This document shows, one piece after another, positions 16,816 through 26,800 of a DNA stretch of 64,000 nucleotides; within the stretch, counting starts at the first letter, position 1; every line of letters begins with the position of its first letter. Origin of the DNA: Methylobacterium durans (GTDB taxonomy: Bacteria > Pseudomonadota > Alphaproteobacteria > Rhizobiales > Beijerinckiaceae); contig NZ_CP029550.1 of assembly GCF_003173715.1 (NCBI RefSeq), forward strand, positions 3,502,501 through 3,566,500, in the 5' to 3' direction. Both the position numbers and the translations under genes were made by a program. The notes under the pieces were generated by a model, which did not search any database, was not told where the DNA came from, and saw nothing but the letters and a program-made list of their open reading frames with translations.

Positions 16816-19800
16816 CCCGGTCGTGTTCCCGAAGATCTCGTTGTCGCCGACGCTCGCGGCCGCGCCGTAGCGCAGGCCGAGGCCCGAGCCGGTGAGCGTG
16901 TTCGCGCGGATCGCCCCCGAGAACGCTGCCGCGATGTCGAGGCCGACAGCCCCGAGATCCGGTTGTGGCTGATCGTGCCGTCCGAGGCCGAGACGATCTG
17001 CATCGCCGTGCCCGAAGCGTTCGTGATCGTGTTGCCGGTGAGCAGCAGGGCGGACGCCTCAGCGATCGTCAGCCCGCCCCCGACCGCGCTGTCGCGCAGG
17101 CTGAGATGATCGGCACCGCTGATCGTCACCGCAGCGAGGTTCAGGTTCTGCAGGGTGAGACCGCTGACCGCGCCGATGGTCCAGGCGCCGGTGAACACCG
17201 CCCCGGGACTGCCGATGATGGTCACGCCCGACGCGGCGGCCGCGACGGTGATCGGGGCCGCGTACGAGCCGGGCGCCACGTAGATCACGCTGCCCGCCGT
17301 CAGGCTGCCGCCCGACAGAAGGGCCTGGAGTTCGCCCGCGCTCGCGACCTGATAGGTCGGGCGTGCGGCAAGGTCGTTACCGATGATGTGCAGGCTCGGG
17401 CCGGCCGAGACATCCGACCAGCCGAGATACACGCGCCCATCGGCCCCAACCGTCGCGGATAAGCCGTCGAGCAGGGCCGGAGCGGTCGCGGCGGGGAGCG
17501 TGCCCCGCACGAAGCCGGTCCCGTTCCAGATCGCGGTCTGGAGGAGGATCGACTGATCTTGGCCGCCCTCGGCCTGCCAGGTGAGAACGGCGCTGCCGCC
17601 CTGCGCGGCGAGCTGCGGGGCTGCCACGGTGAGGCTCGACTCCAGCGTGCCGAGATCGCTCCAGGCCCCGTTCGCGTAGGCCGCGGCCCGCAGACCGCGC
17701 CCGTCGCCCTCCGGGTTGAGATCGGCACTGTAGGCCAGGAGCAGCGTCCCGCCCGCGTAGGCCAGGGTGGGGGCGTGCACCGCGTGCGCGCTCGTCACGG
17801 AGGCCAGGGTCTGGACGCCGGATCCGACGAGGAGCGTTCTGATCGCGGCGGGCGCGCCCTGCGCCACGTAGGCGAGCGCCACCTGTGCGCCTGAGGCGGT
17901 CACCGCGAAGTCGGCGACCGAATCGGTGCCGGTCAGCCCGGTCCCGGTCGCCGAGCCCGCGACCAGCTCGACCCAGCTCGTGCCCGTAAACCGGCGCGCG
18001 TAGAGGTGCTCAATCCCGCCACTCTCGCCGCGCCAGACCGCGAGCGGCCCGGAACTCGTCGCGACGAGCGTCAGGGCGTCGATCGCGCCGGTGCCGCTGA
18101 TCCCCGCGGCGGTCAGGGACGTGCCGAGGGCGTGCCAGCTGCCCGCGCCGTCGAAGGCGGCCGCCTGCACGCTCTTCGATCCGGCGCTTGCCTGGATCCA
18201 GGCCACGATCGGCTGTCCGTCCGTGCCGAGGACGAGGGACACCCCCGCGGCCGAGCCCGTGACGCCGGACAGGCCGGCCCCGTGCGCGCTGGCGCCGAGC
18301 TCGCTCCAGCGGCCGCTCTGGAACTTGGCGGCGTAGACGCGGTCCGAGCCGCTGCCGCTGTCGATCCAGGCCGCGTAGAGGGTCCCGGCCGCGTCCGCGG
18401 CGAGCACCGGCGTGCTCGGGATCGAGCCGAGCTGCTGGCCGGCCCCCGCCCAAGCCGCCCAGAGGCCGGTCGGGCTGACGTCCTGGGGCAGGCTCGCGAC
18501 GGAAGCCGGATCGACGGCGCGCACCTGCGGCAGGCCCACGCCCCCGGCGCCTTCCACGGCGCCGGCGCTGCCCCCGGCGGCGACGAGTGTGTAGGGTGAG
18601 GTCCCGGGGTCGATGCTGTTGGCGCCCGCCTCGCCGTAGATGCGGTCGGCGCCCGCGCCGCCCACGATCGTGTCCGCTGCGCCGGTGCTGCCGCCGGTGC
18701 CGAGATCGCCGTAGATGAGATCGGAATCGCCCGCGCTGCCGCGATCGGACGCCGTGTTGGCGTAGATCGTGTCCGCCCCCAGCCCGCCGACCAGCGTGTC
18801 GCTGCCGGCCCCGCCCGCGAGGGTGTCGGCGCCCGCCCCACCCACGATGACGTCGTTGCCCGCCTCGCCCGAGAGCTGATCGGCGCCGTCCTGGCTGATC
18901 AGGCGGTCGTTGCCGGCGCCACCCGCGAGCACGCTGCTGCCGCGGTTCGAGGCGATGAGCAGGTCATCGCCCTCCTCACCGAACAGCTGATCGCCGACGC
19001 CGTTGCCGAGGATGAGGTCGTTGCCGCCGCCACCGTGGATCTCGCTCGTTCCGGCTCCGCCCTCGAGGTGATCGTCGCCCGCTGAGCCGAAGATGGTGTG
19101 GCTGCCCGCGCCGCCGTAGACGATGTCGGGCGCGGTGTCGGTGGCGAGCGTGTCCGGTGCCGACCCGTAGATGAGGTCATGGCCGGAGCCTGCGTAGATC
19201 GTATCGCGCCCCGCCCCGCCGAACACGGTGCTGGTCCCCGAGCCGATATGGATGGTGTCGTCGCCCGCGCCGCCCCGGACGACGTCGTCGCCGTCGCCCG
19301 AGAATACGGTGTCATTGCCGGCGCCACCTTCGATGATGTCGTCGCCGCCCGTGCCGACGATCAGATCATCGCCGGCGCCGCCGTAGAAGGTCTCGCCCTG
19401 CGCCGAACCGCCGAGCAGGATGTCGCTATCGTCGCCGCCGTCGAGCGTCGAGCCGGCCCCACCGCCATGAATCGTGTCACGCCCTGAATCGCCGACGAGG
19501 AGGTCGATCCCGGACCCGCCGTAGAGGACGTCGTCGCCTGCCCCCCCCGCGAGGGTGACGCGGCCCGAGCCCGCGTAGAGGACATCGTTGTCCTCCTGTC
19601 CGTAGGCAGCGTCGTCACCCGACCCGGTGTCGATCCTGTCCCGACCCGCACCGCCGTAGAGACGGTCGTCGCCGGCGTCGCCGTAGAGCGTGTCGTCGCC
19701 GACACCGCCGCTGACGACGTCGTCTCCGTCGCCGCCGTAGAGGGTGTCGTCGCCCGCATCGCCCGAGACGGTGTCGGCACCGGTCCCGCCCCGCATCAGG

Positions 19801-20876
19801 TCGGCGCCGGCTCCGCCGTGAAGGACGTCGTCGCCCTCGCCGCCGTCGATCGTGTCGATGCCCTCGCCACCGTTGATCGTGTCTGCCCCCGCCTCACCCG
19901 CGAGGGTGTCGTTCCCGGCCCCGCCCTGGATGACGTCACTGCCGTCACCGCCGAAGATGACGTCGTCGCCCAGGCCCCCGAGGATGATGTCATCGCCCGC
20001 CTCGCCCCAGAGCTGATCGCCGTCGCTCCCCGCGACGAGCGTGTCGGCACCGCCGCCGCCATGAGCGAGATTGTGCCCGGCCTCGAGGAGGACGTAGTCG
20101 CGCCCGCTGCCGCCGAAGATCAAGTCGTGGTCGCTGCTATTGGCCGGCGCGGTGCCCGCACCGAGCAGGGCGTCGGCCGCATCCTTCGTCCCGGCAATCG
20201 CGCTCTGGAACGCGACCGTGAGGTCGTTCACCTTGACGAGGCTGCCGTTGAGGTCGGCCCCGAAGATGAAGTTGGTGCCCGCCGTGATCCCCGACCGGCT
20301 GGCGGGGGTGCCGTAGAGCTGTGTTGCGACCGCATCGTAGGTCTCGATCAGATCGGCGGACAGGCTGCGCACCGCATCCCCGCCAGCCACGACGACGTCC
20401 GAGCCGGCGCCCCCGACCAGGAGGTTGTTGCCGCCGCCCGCGTAGAGGCGGTCATCGCCCGCCTCGCCGTAGAGGATCTGTTTGCCGGCACCACCGTGGA
20501 TAATGTCGTCGCCGGCTCCGCCGTAAACCGCCTTGTCGCCCGGGCCCGCATAGATGACGTCGTTCCCGTCGCCGCCCACGATTCGGCCGCCGCCGGCAGA
20601 CCCGTAGATGAGGTCCGGGCCCGCTCCGCCCTGGATCTGGTCGGTCTCCTCGCCGTTGCCCAGGGTGAGGGTCTTCTGCGCGAAATCCGCGGCCGTGTCG
20701 GCGCCGTTGCCGTAGATGATGTTCGCGCCGCTGCCGCCGGTCAGAAGATCGTTGCCGCTGCCGCCGACGAGGGTGCTCTTGCCGCTGCCGCCCTGCAGAA
20801 CGTCGTTCCCCGAGCCGCCGTAGAGCTCGACCTCCATGTCACCGCCGTCGTGGCGCCTGAGCGCTCCCTCGACCAC
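16704..20876 (-). CDS. Giant surface protein, RTX calcium-binding and propeller-like fragment
   Basis: 1390 residues. Residues about 10-760 are rich in GGxGxDxL/I/Y nonapeptides (GGSGNDVLQ, GGAGDDTLYGG), the calcium-binding beta-roll repeats of the RTX family. Residues about 830-1170 contain repeated segments such as GTLYAAWIDS and GAWSDLG that look like a propeller or sialidase-type fold. Then a beta-helix begins. The last 75 or so residues after SHNRISGLS are low-complexity out-of-frame translation, so real coding ends near 16950. The first ATG is not a true start, because in-frame coding begins at about 20902. Confidence 0.75.
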   Translation of the reverse strand: MVEGALRRHDGGDMEVELYGGSGNDVLQGGSGKSTLVGGSGNDLLTGGSGANIIYGNGADTAADFAQKTLTLGNGEETDQIQGGAGPDLIYGSAGGGRIVGGDGNDVIYAGPGDKAVYGGAGDDIIHGGAGKQILYGEAGDDRLYAGGGNNLLVGGAGSDVVVAGGDAVRSLSADLIETYDAVATQLYGTPASRSGITAGTNFIFGADLNGSLVKVNDLTVAFQSAIAGTKDAADALLGAGTAPANSSDHDLIFGGSGRDYVLLEAGHNLAHGGGGADTLVAGSDGDQLWGEAGDDIILGGLGDDVIFGGDGSDVIQGGAGNDTLAGEAGADTINGGEGIDTIDGGEGDDVLHGGAGADLMRGGTGADTVSGDAGDDTLYGGDGDDVVSGGVGDDTLYGDAGDDRLYGGAGRDRIDTGSGDDAAYGQEDNDVLYAGSGRVTLAGGAGDDVLYGGSGIDLLVGDSGRDTIHGGGAGSTLDGGDDSDILLGGSAQGETFYGGAGDDLIVGTGGDDIIEGGAGNDTVFSGDGDDVVRGGAGDDTIHIGSGTSTVFGGAGRDTIYAGSGHDLIYGSAPDTLATDTAPDIVYGGAGSHTIFGSAGDDHLEGGAGTSEIHGGGGNDLILGNGVGDQLFGEEGDDLLIASNRGSSVLAGGAGNDRLISQDGADQLSGEAGNDVIVGGAGADTLAGGAGSDTLVGGLGADTIYANTASDRGSAGDSDLIYGDLGTGGSTGAADTIVGGAGADRIYGEAGANSIDPGTSPYTLVAAGGSAGAVEGAGGVGLPQVRAVDPASVASLPQDVSPTGLWAAWAGAGQQLGSIPSTPVLAADAAGTLYAAWIDSGSGSDRVYAAKFQSGRWSELGASAHGAGLSGVTGSAAGVSLVLGTDGQPIVAWIQASAGSKSVQAAAFDGAGSWHALGTSLTAAGISGTGAIDALTLVATSSGPLAVWRGESGGIEHLYARRFTGTSWVELVAGSATGTGLTGTDSVADFAVTASGAQVALAYVAQGAPAAIRTLLVGSGVQTLASVTSAHAVHAPTLAYAGGTLLLAYSADLNPEGDGRGLRAAAYANGAWSDLGTLESSLTVAAPQLAAQGGSAVLTWQAEGGQDQSILLQTAIWNGTGFVRGTLPAATAPALLDGLSATVGADGRVYLGWSDVSAGPSLHIIGNDLAARPTYQVASAGELQALLSGGSLTAGSVIYVAPGSYAAPITVAAAASGVTIIGSPGAVFTGAWTIGAVSGLTLQNLNLAAVTISGADHLSLRDSAVGGGLTIAEASALLLTGNTITNASGTAMQIVSASDGTISHNRISGLSASTSRQRSRGRSARTRSPARASACATARPRASATTRSSGTRPGCGSWSATRPPPSGLRPGRSRTASTTTPSAWICTASC
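18600..20850 (-). repeat. RTX nonapeptide repeat block
   Basis: A dense run of GGxGxD codon patterns, interrupted once by a segment without repeats at about 20110-20370 (containing TNFIFGADLNGS). It is predicted to bind calcium and fold outside the cell. It sits in the middle of the giant protein rather than near the C-terminus, where type I secretion substrates usually carry it. Confidence 0.88.
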
Positions 20877-23800
20877 GATGCGGTCGTTGCCGGCCCCGCG
20901 TCCCCCCAGATCGAATTGACGTAGATGGGGGCGCTGCCATCCTTCTTGGGACCTCCGTATCTCTGCGTCAGTCCGAACGCGCTGACCTGCACAACGCCGT
21001 CGCCGAGGGAGCGGATAGTGTAGTCCTCGTCGACCGCCTGCGCGATCGCGTCCGACCCCCCGCGGTGGTCCGCCCGCGAACCGATGTTGAGCCGCAGAAC
21101 GCCGTCCTCGCCGAGCGTGGCGAGTTGCGGCGTGCTGTGGTTCTGCGAGAGGTCCGCGAGCACCTCCGTCAGGACGCGGTGCCGCTCGTTGATCCCGACA
21201 AAGCTCCAGCTGACTGAGGCCGGGAACGAGTAGTGCGGCAGGTAGAAGCCTGCCTTGTAGAACACGTCGAGATAGGCCTCGACGATGCCGCTCGTGTTGA
21301 ACGGACCGAAATCGCCGCCGTTCGTGATCGCGTACTCGAGATCCGAGCCACGGACCTTGTGGTCTTCGGGCGTCGGATCGGCCAACGTCATGTTGGCGGT
21401 GAAATCGAGGCCGACCTGCAGGCCACCCGCCAGCGCACCGAAGGGCGTGATGTCGAAACCGGCATAGCCCTTGCCGTAGACGCCACCCGAGAACTGGAGT
21501 TGCGGAACAGTATTGTCGATGTAGAGGCCGTTGAGGATATTATAGTGGCCGCCAGCGTCAGGGATCATCCCGTGCGTGTCGAAGCCGAGATCGATCTGCG
21601 CGCTCGCGTTGAGATACGCACCCAGCTCGAAGAAGACCGGCACCACCACCACCACGAACGGGCCGAAGGTCATCGAGTAGTCAAGATTTGCCGAGAGAAC
21701 CGGACTCTGATACTTGATAAGATCGACGTCCTTCCCGAACAGCAATCCGAACAGGCTCGCGGGATTCTGCAGAACCGGGAAGGAGAAGCCCGAAGCCTCG
21801 GATGCGTGCTCGAGGTCCGAGGCACCTTCGCTGATCTGGTCATCGATCGATGTGGTGGGTCCCTGAATGCCCCAGTCGAGGGCCGTTGAGGTTTGCGCGC
21901 CCGCGTTGCGTAGATCCAGACTGCCGAAGTTGAGATCGCCGATCTTGATCCCCAGTCCGCCCATCGAGTCGATCGCGTGGATCAGATGGCCGAGGGTGGC
22001 GATGTTGTCGATGAACTGCGCCGCGCCCGGGCTGACGGCACCCAGTTGCGCCGCGAGGTCGAGGACCGTGACATCGTGCCCGAGCACGTCCGAGATGCCG
22101 GGAACGCGCGTCGTCAGAACATCGATCACGGGCATGATCGGTTCGATGACCGCATCGAGCTTGTCGACCGCGGGCTTCAGGATATTGGTGACGAAATCCC
22201 CGAACTCGAACGTGAAATCGCGCAGCGCGACGTTCGGGGCCGCTTCGGCGGCGCTCGGTAGGGAACCGACCTGCAGGACGTGCCACGGGTCGAGGACGAG
22301 TTCGCCGTGCAGCGAGGGGAAATCGCTGGTGCCCGTATAGTGACCGGCGGCATCCTTCTTGAAATTGACGCCGAGGTTGAGGTCGAGGTCCGCCGCGACT
22401 TGCAGGTCCGCCCTGAGGGACGCCTGCGAGAGATTGCCGAGAACGGTCCCGATGCTGTCGGCCTGAGAGCCCACGAGATCGATCGCGAGGGCTCCGGTCA
22501 GGGCTGTGCGCCGCGTGGGATCCTGTTGATCGATATGATTGGTGATGAGCGCCTGAAGGATGCCGATCTCGCCGAACGCCTGGAAGTCGGCGGAGGGCGC
22601 GACCGAGACCGAGAGGGCGAGTTCATCGGCCGTGCTGGTGTCGACGTAGAAGCCCGACCGGTCGGCGCCGAAGGAGAGGTTGAGGGCCCAGGCCACGGCC
22701 GTGTCGAGGCTGCTGCCGTCGGTGATCCCGAGCTGAAGACCCGGCAGGCCAAGATCGAAGCCGACGCCGGATGTATAGTGCTCCGTATTGCCGAGATGAA
22801 GGTCGATTTTGATGTTGGCGAGTTTCTGACCGGCGATCGTCTGGGCGAAGGTCTTGCCCTCGGCGTTGTTGGGATCGAAGGTCCGCAGCGCTGTGTCACC
22901 CTCGGCTGTGTCACCCTCGACCGCGTAGCGGAGGGTGACCTTCGGCTCCCCCTGAGCGTCGGTCGCCGCACCCGGCAGCGCCGCGAGCGTGGACAGAAGG
23001 GTTTCGGCCGTGAGGGCGTCCTTGATGACGCGCAGCTTGCCGATGAAATCGGCCACGCCCGCGAGGTTCGTCCCGATGATGGGCAGGCGAACATCGGCCA
23101 AGCGGCCCGAGAGCGTCCTCTGCAGCGCGGCGAGCAGGCCATCGAGGTTCGTCGTGAGACTGCTCAGGATATCGCCCGAATCGAAGATCGAGCCGAAGCT
23201 GAAGTTTGGGTCGCTCTGCGTTATGCTCGCCGCATTCGCCAAGCCTGAGAACAGCTTCGCGATGTCGGCGCTGACGGTGAGCGTGTCTTGGAGAGCGTCG
23301 TTGTAGTAGACGGGTAGAACGACTTTCGCGACGCCGTCGATGTTGATTTGGAAAGCGTTCGACAGTGCGGCGAGATCGGAGAGGTAATACTTCCTCCCTG
23401 CGTCGAGCATCGTGACGCTGATGGCTGCAGCGTCCGTCCCCGCCTGATTGGTGAGGGTCGCCGAACCGTTCTTGACGGCGAAGGCGATCGGCCCGAGCGC
23501 CAGCGTGACGTTGAGGCCCGCCCCGCTGTCGATCCGCGCGCCGAGTTCGAACTTCGTGGATCCGTCGAGGTAGGCGCGATCATCCGCGAGGTTGAAGCCG
23601 AAGCCGAGGTGGAGCTTCGCGGTCGGCGTGAACGTGAGGTCGCCCTGGCCCGACAAATCCAGGAGGTTGCCCACGCCCGGGATCGCGTTCGCGAGACTCA
23701 GCGCCGTCAGGTCCAGGTTGAGGGGCAACTGGGTCGCGGCGAAGCTCGGCGTGATCTCGACGGCAAATTGCAGGTTGGTGCCGCCTTGATCGAGCGTCGC

Positions 23801-26800
23801 CGTAACGGTCACGTTCGGTGCAATTTCGCCGCTCGCCGACAGGCCCTTCTGGAGGATCGCCTGCACCTGCTTGGCGAGCTGGGCCTCAAACTCGGTGAGC
23901 GACGTCTTCAGGGTGTTCAGGCCGTCCCCGATCGTCTGTCCGAGCGCCTTGATCGAGGCTGCGAGGCTGCTCCCGAGATGCGTCAGGCTCTCCAAGCTCA
24001 GGTTGACGCCCGGAAGGCTGTGCGTGAACGCGCCCCCGCTGAAGAGAGCTTCGATCTGCTGCGCGAGGCCGATCAGACCATTCTTGATCGCGTCCGCGCT
24101 GAGGCTGCTGAAATCGAGGAGATTGCCGGCTCGCGAGAAATCTGGCGTCCAGGCGATGCTGAGAGGGCCTTGCGCCGCGAGCGCGAACGCCGCCTCGGCC
24201 GTGATCGTCGCGTTCGCCGGCAGGTTCAGCGCGCCGGCGAGCGGGCCCGAGACGCTGACCGGAAGCGACAGGTGCGCGTCGCCGTCGAGTTGCAGGGGCG
24301 TCAGCACCGAGCCGAGGCTCGTGCCCTGTTTCAGGAGGTCGCCGAGCGAATGGCTGCCCGGGCTGAGCCCGATGTGGAGGGTGGCGTCCGCCTGGGCTTG
24401 CCCGTTCGCGATTCCGAGCTGAACGAGCTGGAACTGCGCCGATCCGTTAAGCGCGCCGCTGATCGCGACCTGCGCGGCGACGCTCAGCTCCTCGATCGAG
24501 ATGCGACTCAGAGCCGGCGTGGTCCCCTCTTGCAGAGCGGTGCCGCCGCGCTTTTCGGCGCTCATGGAGAAGGCGAGGGCGGTGTGGGCGTAGCCTTGTG
24601 CGTCCGTCGTGAGCGTGAGGACCGGGCGGACGCCACTGACGCGGAGCACCAGGCGGCCGCTCGAATCGAGGCTTGCGAGGACGCGGCTCGAACCCGCCTT
24701 GTCGAGATCGACGTTCAGGCTCTCGAGGGCGGCGTTCACCTGTTTAACGAGATCAGAGGCGGAGCCATTGGCGGCCGTTTCGGCCTGCGCGATCCGGATC
24801 GTGTGGGGCGACAGGCCGTTGGCCGACAGGTTGAAGACGAGGTCGCCTGCGAGGCGCCCCGTCTCCGGCAGGGGTTGCGCGGAGGGGGTGAGCGAGATCA
24901 ACTCCCGTCCGGTCGCCGCAGCAAATCCCAGATCGGTCACGGTCGGGTCGAGGGAATCCGTGAGCAGGCTCAGCGGCACGTGCGAGCCGGCCGCCTGATC
25001 GATCCGCAGGACCGGCCCGACCGCGGTGTAGCTCGCCGAGACGACGAGCAGGGACGGGTCGAGCCCGGCAGCCCGCAGGGCATTCGCGACCGCCACACCG
25101 AGATCGGCCGCGAGATCGGCCGTGCTGGTGTTGGAGCTCGTGGCCGCAACCGGCAGGCGCACCGGCACCTGCTTGCCGTTGACGATGAGCGTGAACGCCG
25201 CGTCCCGCCCGCTCTTCAGCTGGCCATCGCTCGGCGCCGCCCGGTTGCCGACGAGCGAGGCGCCGACGGTCGCGAGGTCGACACCGAGCGTCAGGCTGAG
25301 CGTGTCCGACGCGCTGACCGAGAGACTGCCGGTCGCCGAGGCGCCGAGGCTCGACAATCCCCCGATCGCGCCCGCGTACTCGAACCCGGCCTGAACGGCA
25401 CCGAGATCCTGGTGAAGGCTCAAGCCGATCACGAGCCGATCGCGGGCCTGATCATAGCTCAGCGTGACTGGATTTTGATCGCCCGGGTTGTTCGCCAGAG
25501 CGATCAGCGCCTGTTTGAGGGCTGACAACGACGCGAAGGTGGCGCCCCCTGTCTGCCCTTCGAGGAGGTGTCCGCTGATGTCCTGACCGAACTTGCTTCC
25601 GAATTGCAGAACCTGACCGACCGTGAGCGAGGTCAGCGGCAGCTTCTGGCTCAGGGCGTCCGAGCCGCTCACCTTGACGAGCCACTGCGCGAGCTGGCTC
25701 AGGGCGCCGACGAGCTGATTGGCGGACAGATCGGCGAAGCGCTCAAAGTCGAGGGCGCGCTCGCCGGTCAGCGCCACGGCGAGCGAGGACGGGCTCAGCG
25801 GATCGCCCGTGACCGACAGCGTGGCCTCGCCCTGATCGAGCCCCTGAATCTGCCCATGCAGGCTGAGCGCGAGATCGAGGTGCGAGTCCGTCACGGAGAC
25901 CGTGATCAAGCGGCCCGAGTTCGTGCCGAGGAGCTGATCGAGGCTCTGCAGGCCGCCCGATCCGACCGCCACGTCAAGGCTCAAGTCGTAGGCGGCCTTC
26001 TGCACGGTCGCTGCCGCGTCGAGGAGGCCGATATTGGCCGTCAGGTTGACCGCTTGCGCGGTCGCGCTCGGCGCGAACCCGAGCGTTGCGCGCGCGTAAC
26101 TCTGCGCCTCGCTCGTCACGACCAGGGTGGGCTGCGCGCCGATGATCTGCAGCACCATCTGGCCACTGGCGTCGAGAGAGGCCAGGATGGTGCCGGAGCC
26201 CGGAACAGCTTTGTTCAGGCTGGCATTGAGGGGTTGAAGCGCCGCGTTCACTTCGCCGACGAGATCGAGGGCGGAGGTGTTCTGCGTCGAACTCGAGGCC
26301 CTCACTTCGACGGTGAAGCTCGGCGCGCCATTCGCCGTCACGGCGAACCGGAGATCATCGGCGAGGTGACCGTCGACGGGAAGCGGGCCCGACACGGTCG
26401 CCTTCGCGGTCTGCACCTGACCGAGGTGGAATGAGACCGCGAGATCGTTCACGCGAAGAAGCGTCGCCTGCTCGAAGGACAGGCTGGGGTCGTGGTTGAA
26501 CCCGAGCGTCAGGTCGAGCTTCAGCCCGGCCGTGGCGCTGGCGGCGAGCTGGAGGGTGGCCGCGAGGGGGCTGTCGGCTTCTGTCAGCGACAGCCCGACT
26601 TGCGCCAGCGTTTTTGAGACGTCGATCGACAGGTTGTAGATGTCGACGTCGCTCGTGGCATTGAGCCCGAGCTGGCTCTGCGCTGCCCGATCCTGGCCCG
26701 AGACCAAGCCGCTGAAGGTCTTGGCCGCGTCGACGACCGCGCGGAGGCCCTGCACCCCGTCGAGGTTGGTCTGGAGGCGATCGAGGAACGAGTCCTGAGA

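Noticed and set aside
18600..20850. RTX repeats as evidence for a classical type I secretion system
   Set aside because: No ABC exporter (HlyB type) or TolC is in the window, and the RTX block is not near the C-terminus.
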